NCBI GenBank assembly: GCA_029259715.1
Contig: JAJDEP010000014.1
Span: forward strand, 62,001-126,000
DNA from: Planctomycetota bacterium
GTDB lineage: Bacteria; Planctomycetota; B15-G4
Length of the DNA: 64,000 nucleotides
Direction: 5' to 3'
Shown: one piece after another, positions 24,936 to 34,244 of the stretch
Numbering within the stretch: position 1 is the stretch's first letter
Layout: each line of letters starts with the position of its first letter
Translations under genes and position numbers: made by a program
Notes under the pieces: generated by a model
Seen by the model: only the letters and a program-made list of their open reading frames with translations
What the model was told of the DNA's origin: nothing
Databases searched by the model: none

Positions 24936-27278
24936 CTAGGCCGGGGAGCGGGCTTTGGAAGGCGAGCCGGCGCCTCCGCGTCCGGGACCGCCTTGACCGG
25001 GTCCGCCGCGTCCCTGACCACCGCCGCCCGGTCCGCCCTTGTCGCCGCGTCCGCGACCGCCACGCCCGCGCCCATCGCCGCGACCGCGTGAGTCACCGCG
25101 ACCCACCGGGCGCTTGCGTCCACCCAGCTTCTCCTTGAGGCGCAGCAGGACGGGATCGCGATTGGAGAGTCGCAGGCCCTCATCCACAGCGGCCAGGGCT
25201 TCCTTGCGATTCTTCAGCTCGAGCAGGCAGCGGGCCCTGTGACCGTGGACCGAAGCATTGTGCTCCTTCTGAGCACGATCACCGGCGCGACGCCAGAGCG
25301 CCTGGTCGAAGTGATGCAGGGCCTCTTTCCAGCGCTGGAACTCGGCGTCGAAGCGGCCGCGGTCGAGCCAGAAGCGCACGTCGTTCCGCGCCGCGTCCTC
25401 GCCCGCCTTGAAGAAGCTGCCCACCGTGAGGGGCGCCAGAGGACCCGAGCGCAGGCATCGGATCAGCTCCGAGGGTTGGTGGAAGACACCGCTGTCCCCG
25501 ACCGTCCCGCCCGCGAGGTGCTGCAGCAGGCTGGTCACCATCGCGTCGCGGCTGGCGTCGTCGGTCACCAGACGTTTGACGGCGACCTGGGCGACCACGG
25601 GGTGCCGCGTGCGGACGGCCGCGTCGCCGACCGGACGCAGACTGTGTTCGAGGGGCTTGAGGATGCGCGCGCTCAACTCGGCTTCGGGCACATCGAGCAA
25701 GCGAGCCAGGTGCGGCCGCGCCAGGGACATGCCGTATTGGTGCACCATCGCCACGGCCAGGTAGGCCCGTTTCTGGATGTCGGCGTCGGCTCCCTTCGCC
25801 ATCAGCGCGATGCGCTTGCCCACGGCTTCACCGATGGAATCGACGCCTCGGGCGGCCGCCACACGATCCATGAGGATGCCCTGCGCCGACTCCATGGCGC
25901 TCTCCGCCGCGCTCGCATCAAGTCCCTCACCGAGGTGCCCGCGCTCGGCCAATCCCGCGGCGAGCGCCGTGCGCTCCGCCGCATCGGGGGCCTCGAGGGC
26001 AACCTGCAACAGCTCGGCCTGACGGCTGATGCGATGGTCGAGCCCTGAGCGCTCCCACTGGTCTCCATCGGAAGCCAGCAGCAGGCGCGCCTTGCCCTTG
26101 CCGTACGCGGCGAGGTGCTCGAGCAGCGGGGGCAGTCCGGTCAGCTGGTCGGCATCGTCGGCCACGAACACCGCCACCGCGTCGTCATTCTCCTCGGGCA
26201 CATAGCGATCCGGGAGATCCGCGCCGAACTCGCGCCAGAAGACGCGGGGCTTGCCCGCCGCCAGATCCCAGGCCAGGCGCCTGAGCAGCGTGCTCTTGCC
26301 GTTGCCGGCCGGGCCACGCACCAGCGCCACCTTCACCTTGTCCTCGGGACAGGGGTCGAGCAGGAATCGGTTCAGTGCGTCGGCCACCGTTCGCGTCGCG
26401 TCGGCGCCGGCCTTGATCGAGATCCACGACGAGCTGTCGCCGCGATCGAACATGTCGAAGATCTGCTCGTCGGCTGCCGGGACGGACTCTCTCACGGCCT
26501 CGGTCAGCTCCGTGAACCCCGCCGGCGGGTTGCCCGTCGGCGGCTTCGGCACTTCCAACTCCTCGAGCAGCCCGGCGAACTCGGCCAGGGCCTGCGAAGC
26601 GGTCATGCCGGACGGGTGCTCGAGCACGTTCGTGCCGTAGTGCATCGACGCGCGCAGGGCCGTCGCCGGGTCCGTGGTCCCTTCCGGGACGACGGCAAAG
26701 TTCTCGGGCACGTGCCCGCTGAAGACCCGTCCGACGTCCTCGAGCAACTCGATCAGGTCGGGGTCGTCGAGGGCGAAGCCGGTGAACACGACCGTGCGTG
26801 CAAACACGTCGCGCAGGAATCCCTGGTAGCGGCTGTCGGGAGTGGCGAGTTTCTTGCGCGCCTTCCCCGTGAGCACCAGCGTGTCGGGATCGTCGATGCC
26901 GCCGGCGAGGCGCACCACGAAGGGCTCCTTGCGCTCCCACATACCCTTCATGCCCTTGCTGTCGGGACCGAACAGGCGCACGTCCTCGATGTCCGCCGGT
27001 TTGCTGGCCAGCAGCGCGTCGCTCACCGACGTCGTGGCGAGGCCCGGCTGCTTCAGCTTCCACAACTCCGCCAGCCCCGGATCCGGGTCGCTGCGCCAGC
27101 GCTTGTCGTCGGCGAGGGTGGCGGCATCAGCGTCCCCGAGGGCCTGCTTCAGCTGGCGTCGGGAGTTGATCTCCGCCGTGCCGTGGCCGGGGCCGACGAT
27201 CACCGCCAGGGAACGCTTGCGGGTGGCAGTCCTCAGCGTCTTGAAGACACCGGAGTCGATCCAACGGGGCTTGCTCAT
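24936..27278 (-). CDS. Degenerate SIR2-like domain / P-loop NTPase / TPR-like protein
   Basis: A 780-residue multidomain protein. Residues about 20-225 have the layout of SIR2-like effector domains: an N-terminal glycine loop (VIVGPGHGT), a strand region VVRLAGGIDDPDTLVLT (121-137) and the hallmark VVFTGFALDDPDLIELL (163-179). The usual GAGxS is GPGHG, and the catalytic His of the KLHG-type motif is Ala125. A P-loop NTPase follows, with Walker A GPAGNGKST (322-330) and Walker B AVFVADDADQL, then a STAND-like helical region, TPR-like repeats near 650-730 and an Arg/Gly-rich tail (735-780). SIR2-STAND proteins include anti-phage proteins (Avs5, DSR types). The ATG at 27278 is preferred; an upstream extension to 27413 is not conserved-looking. 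Confidence 0.7.
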   Translation of the reverse strand: MSKPRWIDSGVFKTLRTATRKRSLAVIVGPGHGTAEINSRRQLKQALGDADAATLADDKRWRSDPDPGLAELWKLKQPGLATTSVSDALLASKPADIEDVRLFGPDSKGMKGMWERKEPFVVRLAGGIDDPDTLVLTGKARKKLATPDSRYQGFLRDVFARTVVFTGFALDDPDLIELLEDVGRVFSGHVPENFAVVPEGTTDPATALRASMHYGTNVLEHPSGMTASQALAEFAGLLEELEVPKPPTGNPPAGFTELTEAVRESVPAADEQIFDMFDRGDSSSWISIKAGADATRTVADALNRFLLDPCPEDKVKVALVRGPAGNGKSTLLRRLAWDLAAGKPRVFWREFGADLPDRYVPEENDDAVAVFVADDADQLTGLPPLLEHLAAYGKGKARLLLASDGDQWERSGLDHRISRQAELLQVALEAPDAAERTALAAGLAERGHLGEGLDASAAESAMESAQGILMDRVAAARGVDSIGEAVGKRIALMAKGADADIQKRAYLAVAMVHQYGMSLARPHLARLLDVPEAELSARILKPLEHSLRPVGDAAVRTRHPVVAQVAVKRLVTDDASRDAMVTSLLQHLAGGTVGDSGVFHQPSELIRCLRSGPLAPLTVGSFFKAGEDAARNDVRFWLDRGRFDAEFQRWKEALHHFDQALWRRAGDRAQKEHNASVHGHRARCLLELKNRKEALAAVDEGLRLSNRDPVLLRLKEKLGGRKRPVGRGDSRGRGDGRGRGGRGRGDKGGPGGGGQGRGGPGQGGPGRGGAGSPSKARSPA

Positions 27279-27517
27279 GGAGGCTGATCCGGCCCCGGGG
27301 AAGTGCTCACGCATCGGGAGGGGGCCGAGCGACGCGGGGGCACACCGTAGCGGGCCCCTGCGAGAGGTGTCAATGCGGACGGGTGCGACGACGCGACTGG
27401 AAAAACAATCCACCCGCCCCTATCACATGCGCTGTGGGTACGCACCGGCACAGGACGACCGGGCACCCCGCCGGGCCGCCCGTCCGGCTCCCCCCCGCCA
27501 GCCGAGAACCCGGAACG

Positions 27518-28813
27518 ATGACCATGGCCACCACTGCCAAGAGATCCCGCACCAAAACCACCCGCCGCCCCTCGACCAAGCCGCGGACGGCGGCCCGCCC
27601 CCGCCGCAGCGGTGCCGCGTCTCCGCCCATCGGCAATGCCGTGGTGGGCCAGTCCGGTGGGCCCACCGTCGTGATCAACCAATCCCTCGTCGGGGTCATC
27701 GAGCAGGCCCGCAAGGTGGCGCCGATCCAGCGCATCCTCGGCGCTCGTCATGGGGTGCAGGGCATCCTCGACGACGACTTCGTCGACCTCACGCGCCAGA
27801 GCATGGCGACCCTCGAGAAGGTGGCCCTGACGCCGGCCGCCGCCCTCGGCTCGGTGCGCAAGAAGCCCTCGCGTGACGAGTGCCTCGCCATGTTCGAGAC
27901 CTTCCGCAAACACGACGTGCGCTACTTCTTCTACATCGGCGGCAACGACACCGCCGAGACGGCCAACATCGTGCTCGAGATCGCGCGGGCCGAACGCTGG
28001 CCCCTGCGCGTCGTCCACGTGCCCAAGACCATCGACAACGACCTGCGCGTCACCGATCACTGCCCCGGATTCGGCAGCGCGGCCAAGTTCGTGGCCCAGG
28101 CCTTCATGGGTGACAACCTCGACAACCGATCGCTCCGCGGCATCAAGATCAATGTGGTCATGGGGCGCCACGCCGGCTTCCTGACCGCGGCCTCCGTGCT
28201 CGGGCGGCAGTACGACGACGACGGTCCCCACCTCGTCTACTGCCCGGAGGTGGCCTTCGACGAGAAGCGCTTCATCGCCGACGTGAAGCGCGTGCACAAG
28301 CGCCTGGGCCGGTGCCTTGTCGCGGTGAGCGAGGGTGTCCACGACAAGCGCGGCGTCACCATCGCCGAGAAGATGGCGGCGAAGGCCGAACGCGACGCCC
28401 ACGGGAACGTGCAGCTCTCGGGGTCGGGGGCCCTCGGCGATCACCTCGCCGGACTCGTGCGCAAAGCCATGCCCGGCATGCGCGTGCGCGCCGACACCTT
28501 CGGCTACCTGCAGCGCTCGTTCGCCGGCGTGTGGTCCGAGGTCGACGCCAAGGAGGCCCGCCTCGTGGGCAAGGACGCCGTGCGCTACGCCATGACCGCG
28601 CGCAGCGGCACGGTGGTGCTCAAGCGCAAGCGCGGCAAGCGCTACCTCTGCACGACCTCCCTCGCACCCCTCAACAAGGTGGCCCGCCTGACCAAGTCCA
28701 TGGATCGCCGCTTCATCAATCGCGCCGGCAACGACATCACGCCGGCCTTCCTCGCTTACGCGGCACCCTTGGCGGGCAAGCTCCATCCCGTGGGTCGACT
28801 GCGGGGCATGTGA
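27518..28813 (+). CDS. PPi-dependent type 6-phosphofructokinase
   Basis: It phosphorylates fructose 6-phosphate reversibly, probably with pyrophosphate. The 431-residue product has the PFK start VGQSGGPTVVINQSL, the YIGGNDTAETA block and VVHVPKTIDNDLRVTD. The GGND and PKTIDND signatures mark the PPi type (ATP enzymes have GGDG and PGTIDND). VMGRHAGFLTAAS and VSEGVHD complete the fold. The first 35 residues are Lys/Arg/Thr-rich and precede the conserved domain. The ATG at 27518 is preferred, with GGAA five nt upstream; the frame is open further upstream. It is divergent from the SIR2-like NTPase across a 239-bp gap. Confidence 0.88.
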   Translation: MTMATTAKRSRTKTTRRPSTKPRTAARPRRSGAASPPIGNAVVGQSGGPTVVINQSLVGVIEQARKVAPIQRILGARHGVQGILDDDFVDLTRQSMATLEKVALTPAAALGSVRKKPSRDECLAMFETFRKHDVRYFFYIGGNDTAETANIVLEIARAERWPLRVVHVPKTIDNDLRVTDHCPGFGSAAKFVAQAFMGDNLDNRSLRGIKINVVMGRHAGFLTAASVLGRQYDDDGPHLVYCPEVAFDEKRFIADVKRVHKRLGRCLVAVSEGVHDKRGVTIAEKMAAKAERDAHGNVQLSGSGALGDHLAGLVRKAMPGMRVRADTFGYLQRSFAGVWSEVDAKEARLVGKDAVRYAMTARSGTVVLKRKRGKRYLCTTSLAPLNKVARLTKSMDRRFINRAGNDITPAFLAYAAPLAGKLHPVGRLRGM

Positions 28814-28839
28814 GCGCGGCGCCCGCGGGGCTGCTTACA

Positions 28840-28896
28840 GGGCTCAGGGGCCTGCACGCCGGGCTCAAGGGCCCGCTCACCGGGCTCAGCTCCCTG
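28840..28896 (+). repeat. 21-bp tandem repeat, about 2.7 copies
   Basis: Units begin with GGGCTCA at 28840, 28861 and 28882, and the first two are 21 bp long with a few differences. The array fills the gap between the convergent PFK and DUF4870 genes. GGGCC/GGCCC pairs allow hairpins, so it may serve as a terminator region. The third unit runs into the DUF4870 stop region. Confidence 0.5.
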
Positions 28897-29338
28897 TACC
28901 CGACCCCACGAAGCGCAGGTTGAAGGGGTAGCGATAGGACTCGCCTTGGTGGGCCTTGTAGCTGGCCATGATCACCAGCGCCAAGGCCATCAGCTTGAAG
29001 GCGATCAGCAGCGGGAAACCGATCAGCACGAGCATCAACGGGTAACAGCAGAAGTAGAGGATCGTCATGGTGATCTGGAAGTTGATGCTCTCGGCGCCCT
29101 GATCCCGCGCGAAGGGCGACTCGTCGCGGTTCACGAGCCACACGGCGAGCGGCCCGACGATCTCAATCAGGAAAGCGCCGGGGATCATGACGCCCAGCAG
29201 CGCGCTCGCGTGGCACAGCATGCCGAGCTTGCGCTCGCGATCTGAGAGCACGGGCATTGCTTCGGAATTCATCGGTGCATCGACGTTCATGGGCCCCTCC
29301 GGACCCCCTTGTTCGGATTCGGCACGTCCTTCTTTCAC
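28886..29338 (-). CDS. DUF4870 family membrane protein
   Basis: A 150-residue protein with a charged N-terminus and three to four hydrophobic segments. The DUF4870 pattern is clear: LGMLCHASALLGVMIPG, AVWLVNRDESPFARDQG, AESINFQITMTILYF and a final ALALVIMASYKAHQGESYRY. The function is unknown. The GTG at 29338 is chosen because AGGAGG (29345-29350 on the minus strand) stands 6 nt before it; an ATG at 29290 with GGAGG 5-10 nt upstream is a second possible start that would remove 16 polar residues. Confidence 0.85.
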   Translation of the reverse strand: MKEGRAESEQGGPEGPMNVDAPMNSEAMPVLSDRERKLGMLCHASALLGVMIPGAFLIEIVGPLAVWLVNRDESPFARDQGAESINFQITMTILYFCCYPLMLVLIGFPLLIAFKLMALALVIMASYKAHQGESYRYPFNLRFVGSGTGS

Positions 29339-29461
29339 AGCGATCCTCCTGCTTTCACGGCGACTCTCCTGAGACCCTCATGACCGGTGACGGAAGTGAC
29401 GGCCGGCGTTGCGGACGGGAAGCGACGACCCGATCCGCCGCCGGGCCGCGGCGCGCGGACG

Positions 29462-30529
29462 TCAGGGGCCAAGCACGGCGGCGACCTCCGGCGCGGCCAG
29501 CAGGACCTGCAGGATGCGCTCGGCCTGGCGCGCGCACCCCGCGTCGGTGAAGTGGACCGAGTCGGCAAAGTGCTCGGCATCGCCGGGGATGCCGAGCTCG
29601 CCTGCGACGAGCAGCCCACCCTGCTCGGCGGCCACGCGCCGGATCACGTCGTTGTAGGCCTCGATGCCCGTCAGGATCCCGTCCACCGACATGTAGGGCA
29701 TGTAGAAGAGCGAGCTCTCGCAGGCCTCGGCGCGGGTCTCGTCGTCCTGCTCCCGGCGGGCCTTGTGGGAGAACGTGACGAGGACCACGACCGGCGCCAC
29801 GGCGCGACACTCCGACACCAGAGCGCCGAGGTTCTGCGCGAAGCGTTCCGCGTGACGCGTGGGGTCGGGGTCGAGGGTCTCGCCTCCTGTCGTCTTCGCA
29901 CTCGGCGACCCGCGCAGCCAGTTCTTCTCGATGAGATTCCAGGCCAGCGAGTGTTGCGCCAGCCAACTCGGCTCATGGGCTCGGGGCGCAGCGAGGCCGG
30001 CGGCCACGGCCAACTCCCGCGTCCCGGAGCTCAGGTCGTTGGTCGCGTGGTAGATGACGATCACGTCCGGCGCCAATGGCGCCACCCGATGGGCCAGGTT
30101 GAGGCGGGACTGCGCCACCGCATACCCGCCCACGCCGGCATTCACGTGGTCGACGTCCGGGAAAGCAGCGGCCAGGCCGGCGCTCACCAGGTGCGGCCAG
30201 GTGGTCTCGTTGCGGCTCGCTTCGGCGCAAAAGGTGGTCGATCCCCCGAGGAACGCGATGCGGCGGCGCCCCTCCGGCTTGGGGCGGTCGAGCGGCGGCC
30301 CTCGGAACCCGTCGGCGTTCACCTCGATGCGGTGGGCGCGTCCATCCACGAGACCCGGCTCGGGCACCCTCAGGCCGCTCTCGGGGTGCTCGACGAAGCG
30401 ATGGAAGCTCTCGCCGGCCACGCCATAGCGCATCCACTGGCGGGCACGGATCACGCCCTCCGCCGAGGCCGCGAGCAGCAGGCCCACCAGCAGGACCAGG
30501 AGCAGGCGGCTGCGGCGTTGACGGGCCAT
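29462..30529 (-). CDS. SGNH/GDSL hydrolase-like protein, membrane-anchored
   Basis: A 355-residue protein with an N-terminal signal anchor (RLLLVLLVGLLLAASAEG). The SGNH motifs are visible: IAFLGGSTTF (nucleophile Ser in GGST), the Gly block VNAGVGGYAVAQS, the Asn block YHATNDLSSG and the C-terminal catalytic Asp/His in FADSVHFTDAG. Such proteins are esterases or O-acetyl hydrolases of glycans and lipids; the substrate is unknown. The ATG at 30529 is chosen because GGAGG lies 6 nt upstream; a longer frame to 30562 exists. Confidence 0.82.
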   Translation of the reverse strand: MARQRRSRLLLVLLVGLLLAASAEGVIRARQWMRYGVAGESFHRFVEHPESGLRVPEPGLVDGRAHRIEVNADGFRGPPLDRPKPEGRRRIAFLGGSTTFCAEASRNETTWPHLVSAGLAAAFPDVDHVNAGVGGYAVAQSRLNLAHRVAPLAPDVIVIYHATNDLSSGTRELAVAAGLAAPRAHEPSWLAQHSLAWNLIEKNWLRGSPSAKTTGGETLDPDPTRHAERFAQNLGALVSECRAVAPVVVLVTFSHKARREQDDETRAEACESSLFYMPYMSVDGILTGIEAYNDVIRRVAAEQGGLLVAGELGIPGDAEHFADSVHFTDAGCARQAERILQVLLAAPEVAAVLGP

Positions 30530-30674
30530 GTCGGGCCTCCGGACGGCGCGGGGAGGCCCCATGCCGGCCTCTGAGGCCGGACCAGGCTCCCGATGGCCTC
30601 AGAACTTAACCCGAAGGCCCGCCTGCGGCCTCAGGATCCCCACCCACGATGCCGATGAGAGCCTGTCAACTTCC

Positions 30675-30692
30675 CCCGGGGCTTCCCCCGGG
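30675..30692 (+). other. Hairpin in leader of beta-propeller gene
   Basis: CCCGGGG (30675-30681) pairs with CCCCGGG (30686-30692) across a 4-nt loop, 22 nt before the ATG at 30715. The block also reads as two direct copies of CTTCCCCCGGG (30670-30680 and 30682-30692). It could influence translation or be a terminator for readthrough. Confidence 0.4.
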
Positions 30693-30714
30693 CCTGCCGA
30701 CTCGGGACCACCCC

Positions 30715-31980
30715 ATGAAGATGCTCAGCCTTGCCGCTCTGGCCCTCGCGACTCCGCTCCTGGCCTCCGCCACCGCTGCCGGAGAATTCCCGCGCAACGC
30801 CATGATCGTGTCCAGCGACGACAGCCCCTCCCCATCCACGGGGTCGGTGCGGCTGCTCGACTCCGCCGGCGCTCCCCTCGAGTTGATCATCAACCTGGCC
30901 AACCCGGTCGACGCCATGGTCGGCCCGGACGGGCGCATGTACGTCGTCTCGTCCGGCGACGATCGCGTGCGGGTCGTTGCGCAGAACGAATTCGGCGGCA
31001 GCATCGAGGCGATCCTCGGCGCGGGCTCCGACCTGACAGCCCTCGGCTTCGGCCCCCAGGGCTCGCTCTTCGTGACCAGCCGCGGCGACGACCTCGTCTA
31101 CCAGTTCGCGCTCGACGGCTTGCTCCTCAGCACCATCGGCACCGGCTCGCCCCTGATCGACCCCGCCGACCTCACCTTCGGTCCTGACGGCAACATGTTC
31201 GTAGCCAGCGAGCCCGCCGGACGCGTCCACGAGTTCAGCCCCCACGGCGACTACCTGGGCGAGATCGGCAGCCTCGCCCAGTCGGAAGCCAGCGGCGTCG
31301 CCTTCGGCCCCACCGGCGAGGTGTACGTGTCGTCCGGCGCCGACGATCGCGTCTTCGTGTACGACGCACAGGGCGCCGAGGTCGCGCAGATCGGCGTGGG
31401 CTCGGGCCTGTCTCAGCCGGCCGGTCTGACCTTCGGTCCCGACGGCATGCTCCACGTGGTCTCGCGCGGCGATGACAAGGTCTACGTCTTCGATGCCTCC
31501 GGCGTGCTGCAGCGGACCGTGGCCCCGTTGGCGGTGCTCGACATGAACCCGTCCATCGACTTCGTGCCCCACCGCCTGCCGCTCTCGGGCCGCAGCAAGA
31601 TCTACTTCGACGACCAGGAGACCGAGCGCTCCAAGGTGTTCGGCACCGTCTCCGTGCAGCCCGGCAGCAACCGCATCATGCTGCACATGCCCGAGGCCAA
31701 CGAGTTGAAGGACGCCTTCGGCGACGAGATCGTCGTGTTCTACGGCTTCGAGGCCTACTCGAACGACCCCAAGGTGGGCCGCAAGCGTGAGTACCACGGC
31801 CAGTGCATCGCCTCGGACGCGGTCCAGGACGGCGTCGGGTCGGTGGCCATGGAATTGCGCGGCAAAATCTCCAAGAGCGACGGATTCTTCAGCATCAGCA
31901 GCGCGCGCTGCATGCTCGTGCGCAGCGACGACGGAGCGTCGACGTTCGGCAAGATGCGCTTGAAGAAGCCGATCAACTGA
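30715..31980 (+). CDS. Exported NHL/beta-propeller repeat protein
   Basis: A 421-residue protein with a signal peptide (MKMLSLAALALATPLLASA). Residues about 50-290 contain five to six NHL-like repeats with the recurring pattern LTFGPDGNMFVAS (also VDAMVGPDGRMYVVS, LGFGPQGSLFVTS, VAFGPTGEVYVSS, LTFGPDGMLHVVS), each followed by a Gly/Asp turn and V-Y-V-F strand. The C-terminal 120 residues form a separate domain with no recognised family. It probably mediates binding outside the cytoplasm. The ATG at 30715 starts the signal peptide; the open frame upstream to 30649 has no leader character. Confidence 0.78.
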   Translation: MKMLSLAALALATPLLASATAAGEFPRNAMIVSSDDSPSPSTGSVRLLDSAGAPLELIINLANPVDAMVGPDGRMYVVSSGDDRVRVVAQNEFGGSIEAILGAGSDLTALGFGPQGSLFVTSRGDDLVYQFALDGLLLSTIGTGSPLIDPADLTFGPDGNMFVASEPAGRVHEFSPHGDYLGEIGSLAQSEASGVAFGPTGEVYVSSGADDRVFVYDAQGAEVAQIGVGSGLSQPAGLTFGPDGMLHVVSRGDDKVYVFDASGVLQRTVAPLAVLDMNPSIDFVPHRLPLSGRSKIYFDDQETERSKVFGTVSVQPGSNRIMLHMPEANELKDAFGDEIVVFYGFEAYSNDPKVGRKREYHGQCIASDAVQDGVGSVAMELRGKISKSDGFFSISSARCMLVRSDDGASTFGKMRLKKPIN

Positions 31981-32002
31981 CGCGCCGGCCGCGACGCGGG
32001 GG

Positions 32003-32797
32003 TCAGCGGCCCTCGTACTCGGGCTTGCGCTTCTCGCGGAAGGCCGCGAGGGCTTCGAGGCGATCCCGCGACGGCAGCACGTGCTCGAGATAGAGCGCGC
32101 GCTCCCGCTCCAGGCGGGCGTCGAGCCCAGCGTCGTCTCCGCCGGCTCCCATCTGATCGATGGCGAGCTTGGCCGCCCGCACCGCGAGCGGACCGTTGGC
32201 GGCGATCGATCGGGCGAGGGTCTCGGCGCACGCGCGCAGCTCCCCGGGCTCGGCCACCGCATTGACGAGACCGATGCGTTCGGCCTGGTCGGCATCGAGC
32301 CGGCTCGCCGCGAGGATCAGCTCCTTGGCGCGGGCCACGCCCACGACCGCCGGCAGGCGCTGGGTGCCTCCCGCCCCGGGGATGATGGCGAGCGACGTCT
32401 CGGTGAGGCCCATCTTGCTGCCCTTGACGGCCACGCGCAGGTCGCAGGCCAGAGCCAGCTCGAGGCCGCCGCCGTAGGCGACACCGTTCATCACCGCTAT
32501 CGACGGCTGGGGCAGCGTGGCCAGGCGGCGGAAGGTCTCGCCGATGCGGTGCACGAAGGCCACCGTCTGCTCCTCGGTGAAGTCGCGCCGTTCCTTGAGA
32601 TCGGCGCCCGCGCAGAAGGCCTTGTCGCCGCTGCCCGTGACGAGCACCACCCGGACCGAGTCGTCGGCGGCGATGGAGTCGACGATCTCACCGAGCCGGG
32701 CGAGCGTGTCATAGGACAACGCATTCATCACCTCGGGCCGGTCGATCGTGATCCAGCCGAGACCGTCCTGCTGCTGAAATAGAACCAGGTCGGACAC
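32003..32797 (-). CDS. Enoyl-CoA hydratase family, AUH/methylglutaconyl-CoA hydratase-like
   Basis: A 264-residue crotonase-fold enzyme. The CoA/oxyanion features KAFCAGADLKERRDF and NGVAYGGGLELALACDLRVA are present. The segment MGLTETSLAIIPGAGGTQRL followed by VGVARAKELI strongly resembles mammalian AUH (3-methylglutaconyl-CoA hydratase of leucine breakdown), so that activity is plausible but not proven. The start is GTG at 32797, with GGAGGT about 6 nt upstream; a longer frame to 32914 overlaps the divergent gene's leader. No other leucine-degradation genes lie nearby. Confidence 0.88.
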   Translation of the reverse strand: MSDLVLFQQQDGLGWITIDRPEVMNALSYDTLARLGEIVDSIAADDSVRVVLVTGSGDKAFCAGADLKERRDFTEEQTVAFVHRIGETFRRLATLPQPSIAVMNGVAYGGGLELALACDLRVAVKGSKMGLTETSLAIIPGAGGTQRLPAVVGVARAKELILAASRLDADQAERIGLVNAVAEPGELRACAETLARSIAANGPLAVRAAKLAIDQMGAGGDDAGLDARLERERALYLEHVLPSRDRLEALAAFREKRKPEYEGR

Positions 32798-32903
32798 CCA
32801 TTCACCTCCGGTCAGGCCCCGCGCACAGCTCGCCGCTCTGCGCAACCGGCCCGGGGCTGCGCTACCATCCCGGACCGGATTGTCCCTGGCAAGAACCCCA
32901 CCG

Positions 32904-34244
32904 GTGCCCCTCATCCGACTCTCTCCCCTCGCCGCCGGCCTGATCGCGACCTCGGCCTGGGCCGCCGTGGCGTTCCTCGGGGACGCCCGCGCCCACCCGG
33001 TCGCCTTCGTCGCTGCCTACGCCGTCGCCTTCGCCGCCTATGCCGCGATGGTCGCCGCCGTCCTGCGCGGGCGGGGGCCCGGACTGCTGGCCGTGGTGGC
33101 GTTCGCGTTGCTGTTCCGCGCGCTGGCCCTGCCCGTGCAACCCTCGGACGACATGAACCGCTACCTCTGGGAAGGGCGCGTGCAGCTCGCCGGGCATGAT
33201 CCCTACAGGCAGCCTCCCGACGACCCGGCCCTCTCCACCCTGGCCGCCGACGATCCGTGGCACGGGGGCGTGAACCATCCCGCCTGGACCGCCATCTACC
33301 CGCCGCTGACCATGGTGTGGCACCGCGGTGTGGCCGCCGTCGCGTACACGCCTCTGGCCATGAAGCTCTCGTTCCTGCTGGCCGAGGCGGTGGCGGCGGT
33401 GTTGGTGATCGCGTTGCTGCGCCGCCGCGGACTCGCCGCGAACCGGGTGCTGATCTTCCTGTGGAATCCCCTGGCGGTCGCGACCGTCGCCATGGAGGGG
33501 CACCACGAGTCGTTGGCCGCGGTCGGCCTGCTCGGCGCCCTGCTCCTGGCCGAGCGTACGACGCGCCCGGGGGCCGCAGGCGCGCGCGCGGGTCTGATGG
33601 CCGGCGGTGCGCTCGCCGCCGCCGTGCTCGCCAAGGGCTTCGCCGCCGCCTGCGCGCCGGCCCTACTGAAGCGTCGGCCGCTCGCCCTGGTCACCGGCGC
33701 GGTCGTCGTGGGCGGTGCGCTGCTGTGGCCGTTCGCCGGGACGGGCACCGGCCTCGCCACCTCCCTCGGCGCCTTCGGTGGCGAGCTGCACCACAACGAC
33801 GCCCTCCACGGACTGGCCGCGGCCTTTCTCGGACCCACGGCCAGCCGTCTGACCATGGCGGCCGTCTGGCTGGCCCTGGCGCTGTGGGTCGTCCGCCGCG
33901 GTCCCGACGACCCGTTGCACCGCGCGGCGATCCTCCTGGGAGGCCTGCTGCTGGTCCTGCCGACCATCCACCCCTGGTACCTCTTCGGGCTGCTGCCCTT
34001 GCTGAGCCTGTTCCCCTGGTGGGGCTGGATCGCCGTCAGCGGGACCATGGCGCTGACCTGGCTGCCCGAGCTCGAGATCGCCGCCACGGGTGAGTGGGCC
34101 GCTTGGCCCTGGCTGCGCGTGCCCATCTACGCCCCGCTCTTCCTCTGGCTGGCGGTGACCGCGATCCGCCGCTTCGACCGGCCGCGTCTGGCGGTGCAGG
34201 AACCCCGCGTGAGCGAGCCCTACATGCAGGGATCCCGGTCGTGA
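32904..34244 (+). CDS. GT-C fold membrane glycosyltransferase (GT87-like)
   Basis: A 446-residue integral membrane protein with about ten hydrophobic helices. The loop after the second or third helix reads VQPSDDMNRYLWEGRV, an acidic DxD-like motif typical of polyprenyl-phosphate-sugar dependent GT-C enzymes (mannosyltransferase/GT87 type), followed by HDPYRQPPDDP. The late IHPWYLFGLLPL segment also fits. GTG at 32904 or TTG at 32880 could be the start. The gene overlaps the next glycosyltransferase by 4 nt (GTGA), suggesting a joint glycan or glycolipid pathway. Confidence 0.75.
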   Translation: MPLIRLSPLAAGLIATSAWAAVAFLGDARAHPVAFVAAYAVAFAAYAAMVAAVLRGRGPGLLAVVAFALLFRALALPVQPSDDMNRYLWEGRVQLAGHDPYRQPPDDPALSTLAADDPWHGGVNHPAWTAIYPPLTMVWHRGVAAVAYTPLAMKLSFLLAEAVAAVLVIALLRRRGLAANRVLIFLWNPLAVATVAMEGHHESLAAVGLLGALLLAERTTRPGAAGARAGLMAGGALAAAVLAKGFAAACAPALLKRRPLALVTGAVVVGGALLWPFAGTGTGLATSLGAFGGELHHNDALHGLAAAFLGPTASRLTMAAVWLALALWVVRRGPDDPLHRAAILLGGLLLVLPTIHPWYLFGLLPLLSLFPWWGWIAVSGTMALTWLPELEIAATGEWAAWPWLRVPIYAPLFLWLAVTAIRRFDRPRLAVQEPRVSEPYMQGSRS

